This document shows positions 61,838 through 64,000 of a DNA stretch of 64,000 bases, one piece after another. Positions within the stretch are counted from its first letter, which is position 1; the number at the start of each line of letters is the position of its first letter. Origin of the DNA: Aggregatilineales bacterium (GTDB lineage Bacteria; Chloroflexota; Anaerolineae; Aggregatilineales; Ch27); assembly GCA_029976025.1 (NCBI GenBank), contig JARKNX010000096.1, forward strand, positions 1 to 64,000, read 5' to 3'. A program made the position numbers and the translations under genes. The notes beneath the pieces were generated by a model. It was not told the DNA's origin. It saw nothing but the letters and a program-made list of their open reading frames with translations, and searched no databases.

Positions 61838-62029
61838 GGTGAGCCTTTCTTCATTATTGCTGCGCTGTTGCTGATCGAACTACTGCTGACTGGCTGGCGT
61901 ATACGCGGACCCCGCCCGGCCTCGCTCCGGAACTGCGTTCACCGTGGCTGCTGTCCAATCGGCGGGGGTTCAGTATAACATGGCGGCTGAAGTCAAAGAA
62001 AAAAGTCCAGGCTCCGCGATCTTCACGCC

Positions 62030-62067
62030 TGTAAAAACAAAAGACACCCGTCCGGAGACAGGTGTCC
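62030..62067 (-). terminator. Rho-independent terminator of tRNA-Leu
   Basis: On the minus strand a GACACC/GGTGTC-type stem is followed by TTTTGTTTTT (62033-62043). It lies just past the CCA end of the tRNA. Confidence 0.85.
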
Positions 62068-62068
62068 G

Positions 62069-62156
62069 TGGTGCCGAAGGTGGGAGTCGAACCCACACTC
62101 CCGTTACAGGAACTACGCCCTGAACGTAGCGCGTCTGCCAATTCCGCCACTTCGGC
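62069..62156 (-). tRNA. tRNA-Leu (anticodon CAG)
   Basis: An 88-nt class II tRNA with acceptor GCCGAAG/CTTCGGC, anticodon loop TTCAGGG, a long variable arm (TCCTGTAACGGGAG) and T loop GGTTCGACTCC. CCA is encoded. The large variable arm and CAG anticodon identify leucine. Confidence 0.95.
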
Positions 62157-62167
62157 AACTGATCTGA

Positions 62168-62196
62168 ATTGTAGTCGGCCCCGGGGGGAATGTCAA
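62168..62196 (-). promoter_or_regulatory. Promoter of tRNA-Leu
   Basis: On the minus strand TTGACA (62191-62196), a 17-bp spacer and TACAAT (62168-62173), 11 bp from the tRNA 5' end. Confidence 0.85.
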
Positions 62197-62308
62197 GATC
62201 GCGAATTGCCTCACAAAATCTTATTTCGCAGGCAGCCGCCAGAACCCGCAGTTAGCTGTAGAATAGGCATACCTTACGCCGCTTTTTCACACCCCACGGA
62301 GAGTGCCA

Positions 62309-63274
62309 ATGCCCCTGATCACCCGACGCGCAGAGGCGCTGGAGCTGACCGAGCTGTTCCGGCAGCGCGGCGCCAGTATGGCAATCTTTTGCACCGCCGC
62401 CCACTGGAATACGGAAGCCATCCTGCTGGCTGCCCAGCAATTCGCCGAAAAGCACCACCTGGAGCAGGTCCCGCTGGCGGTAGCCATGACCTTCACCTAC
62501 CCGCATATGCCCCAGGCCCAGCGGATCACCTACAGCCGCCACGAACGGGCCGGATTCCTCTCCAACATGGCCCATCTCAGGGCGCTCTGCGACGGGCCGG
62601 ACGCCCCTTACCGGCGGGTGACCGTCCTGCCACACCTCGATCACGGCCACCCGGAGCGCGACCGCTGGGCGCTGACCGAAGGGCTGCCGCATCTGGCAAC
62701 GGTCATGTTCGACGCTCAGAAATACCCGCTGGAGCAAAACACGGCCATGACGCGCGAATACGTGCAGGCTTACGGCGACCAGGTCATGGTGGAAGGCATC
62801 ATCGAGGAACTCAGCGTGGCCGGGCGGGCGCAGGCCGTCCAGCGCGATGAGTACATCGAGAAGGCCGTCAGCTTCATCGAGACGACGGGCGTTGACCTGC
62901 TGGTAGCCGACCTGGGGACCGAGCAGCAGTCGGATCGGGTCGGCGGGGTGCGCTACCTCAAGGAGCGGGCCGAGGCGCTGACGGCCAGCCTGGGCCAGGC
63001 CATGCTCGTCCTGCACGGCACATCCTCGCTGACCGTCCCCCAGATGCAGGGATTGGCCGGTGACGGCGTGATCCGCGTCAATATGTGGACGCGCATCGTG
63101 CGCGAGGCCGGGCAGTACGCAGCGGGGCAGCTCATCGCCCGCCAGGACGCGATTGCGGCGGGCGACTTCGAAGCCGCCGAATCGCGCCAGTACCTGGACG
63201 ATTCGATCGAGAAGGCCGCCGCGATCATGCTCGAAGTGCTGGAAGTGCTGGGCTACGCCCGGCTGGGCCTGTAG
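62309..63274 (+). CDS. Class II fructose-bisphosphate aldolase-like protein
   Basis: A 321-residue TIM-barrel protein. It has AMAIFCTAAHWNTEAILLAAQQFA at the start, VTVLPHLDHGHP (the His-x-Asp-His-Gly zinc and catalytic element), VMVEGIIEELS, DLLVADLGTEQQ, and LVLHGTSSLT in place of the usual LHGGSG phosphate loop. The departures from GatY/FbaA at the phosphate and His sites suggest a different or non-phosphorylated substrate. The ATG at 62309 is chosen over GTG 62303 because of GGAGAG. It lies 17 bp before an FGGY kinase, a sugar operon. Confidence 0.75.
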   Translation: MPLITRRAEALELTELFRQRGASMAIFCTAAHWNTEAILLAAQQFAEKHHLEQVPLAVAMTFTYPHMPQAQRITYSRHERAGFLSNMAHLRALCDGPDAPYRRVTVLPHLDHGHPERDRWALTEGLPHLATVMFDAQKYPLEQNTAMTREYVQAYGDQVMVEGIIEELSVAGRAQAVQRDEYIEKAVSFIETTGVDLLVADLGTEQQSDRVGGVRYLKERAEALTASLGQAMLVLHGTSSLTVPQMQGLAGDGVIRVNMWTRIVREAGQYAAGQLIARQDAIAAGDFEAAESRQYLDDSIEKAAAIMLEVLEVLGYARLGL

Positions 63275-63291
63275 GCCGGGAGGAGCTGCTC

Positions 63292-64000
63292 ATGAGTCTG
63301 CTGGGAATTGATGTCGGCACGACCGCCTGTAAGATCATGGCCCTCTCCACCACGGGCGCCATCCTCGCCACCGCTCAGCGCGAGTATGACGTGATCCGGC
63401 CCCGGCCCGGCTGGGCGGAGCTGGACAGCCAGGAGGTCTGGGGGAAGATACAGGACGCCATTCGCGAAGTCACGGCCCGGGTGAAGGGCGATCCTGTTCA
63501 GGCGCTGTGCATCTCCTCAATGGGCGAGGCCATGACGCCGGTCTCGGCGGACCGGCGCATCCTGGGCCGCTGCCTGCTGGGTTTCGACACGCGCGGCGCT
63601 GAAGCGATAGAGAAGCTGGCCGCGCTGGACCCGGTCGTCTACTACGAGCGCAGCGGCAACCTGGCCAGCGGGGTCTTCGGCGGCCCCAAGCTGATCTGGC
63701 TGCGCGATCACCAACCGGCCCTGTTTGAGGAGGCGTACAAGTTCCTCAACTGGGCGGAGCTGGTGGCCTACCTGCTCGGCGCGGACCCGGTGACCGATTA
63801 CTCCCTGGCCAATCGCAGCCTGTTCCTCGACCTCAGGGCGGAGCGCTGGTCCGCCGAGACGCTGGACTATATCGGCATGCCGCAGGATAAGCTGCCGGGG
63901 CTGGCCCAGGCCGGCACGGTCATCGGGGCTGTCTCCCGCCAGGCGGCGGCGGAGCTGGGCCTGCCGCCCGGCGCGGCGATCGTGATCGGGTCCCACGACC
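63292..64000 (+). CDS. FGGY-family carbohydrate kinase, partial (right edge)
   Basis: About 236 N-terminal codons are visible before the window ends. It has MSLLGIDVGTTACKIMALSTTG (phosphate loop), RPRPGWAELDSQEVW, ALCISSMGEAMTPVS, then YEKFLN-like YKFLNWAELVAYLLG and VIGSHD at the edge. The family phosphorylates pentuloses and related sugars. GGAGGAG lies before the ATG. Together with the aldolase-like gene it forms a second sugar kinase locus; it differs clearly from the kinase at 4716. Confidence 0.9.
   Translation, partial: MSLLGIDVGTTACKIMALSTTGAILATAQREYDVIRPRPGWAELDSQEVWGKIQDAIREVTARVKGDPVQALCISSMGEAMTPVSADRRILGRCLLGFDTRGAEAIEKLAALDPVVYYERSGNLASGVFGGPKLIWLRDHQPALFEEAYKFLNWAELVAYLLGADPVTDYSLANRSLFLDLRAERWSAETLDYIGMPQDKLPGLAQAGTVIGAVSRQAAAELGLPPGAAIVIGSHD

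Overview
The window comes from a high-GC bacterium. Inference from gene content: an uncultured member of the Chloroflexota, most likely Anaerolineae. The supporting features are several secreted proteins built from SH3b and WD40/PD40-like repeats with PT-rich linkers, three paralogous zinc-ribbon/FHA proteins, a Flp-type pilin fused to thrombospondin-3 repeats, a lone Roadblock/LC7 protein, corrinoid methyltransferase genes of the URO-D/ASKHA type, and a T-box leader. No rRNA, ribosomal-protein or marker phylogeny is available, so the assignment is tentative. There is no CRISPR array and no prophage.

Layout. 1-6.3 kb: the edge of a BI-1 family membrane protein, an orphan multi-PAS histidine kinase, and a convergent FGGY sugar kinase. 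6.4-10.8 kb: a decayed insertion sequence joined directly to the 3' end of a URO-D-type methyltransferase gene, followed by its intact partners, a reductive activator of corrinoid proteins and a homocysteine S-methyltransferase. 10.8-19.1 kb: pyruvate kinase, an SH3b protein, a His-rich NifX-like protein, a Roadblock protein, zinc-ribbon/FHA protein 1, a methyltransferase, a PD-(D/E)XK nuclease and a Wzz-like protein. 19.3-22.7 kb: a low-GC island with a two-gene exonuclease/membrane-ATPase pair (YhaO/YhaN-like) between perfect 48-bp direct repeats, next to rnhB. 23-38.7 kb: glycosyltransferases, NUDIX proteins, a fatty-acid hydroxylase, YceI, secreted beta-propeller/SH3b proteins and two more zinc-ribbon/FHA proteins.

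38.8-44.8 kb: thrS with an unusual leader, a T-box riboswitch upstream of a small unknown gene and thrS, ferritin, and the pilin-TSP3-LamG fusion. 44.8-51.5 kb: a CMD/AhpD-like protein, a patatin, an alpha/beta hydrolase with an in-frame 24-bp tandem expansion, DUF503, a Phd/PIN toxin-antitoxin pair between perfect 55-bp direct repeats, a GH2 beta-mannosidase and a cold-shock gene. 51.6-57.2 kb: a CbiM(N)-CbiQ-CbiO cobalt/nickel ECF transporter behind a palindromic operator, an aldo-keto reductase, a toast-rack protein and an SDR. 57.4-64 kb: tRNA-Met, a divergent Ser/Thr kinase, an AbrB/PIN toxin-antitoxin pair between perfect 48-bp direct repeats that duplicate the 3' end of an FtsB-like gene, a membrane-anchored S33 hydrolase, tRNA-Leu, and the start of a second sugar operon (class II aldolase-like protein plus FGGY kinase).

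The most unusual pattern is that three unrelated cargo modules (one nuclease/ATPase pair and two toxin-antitoxin pairs) each sit precisely between perfect direct repeats of 48, 55 and 48 bp. None carries a visible integrase or transposase, and the repeated sequence differs at each site, as if the target had been duplicated on insertion. That target duplication is far longer than known transposases make. An assembly artefact is the main alternative and must be excluded with reads.
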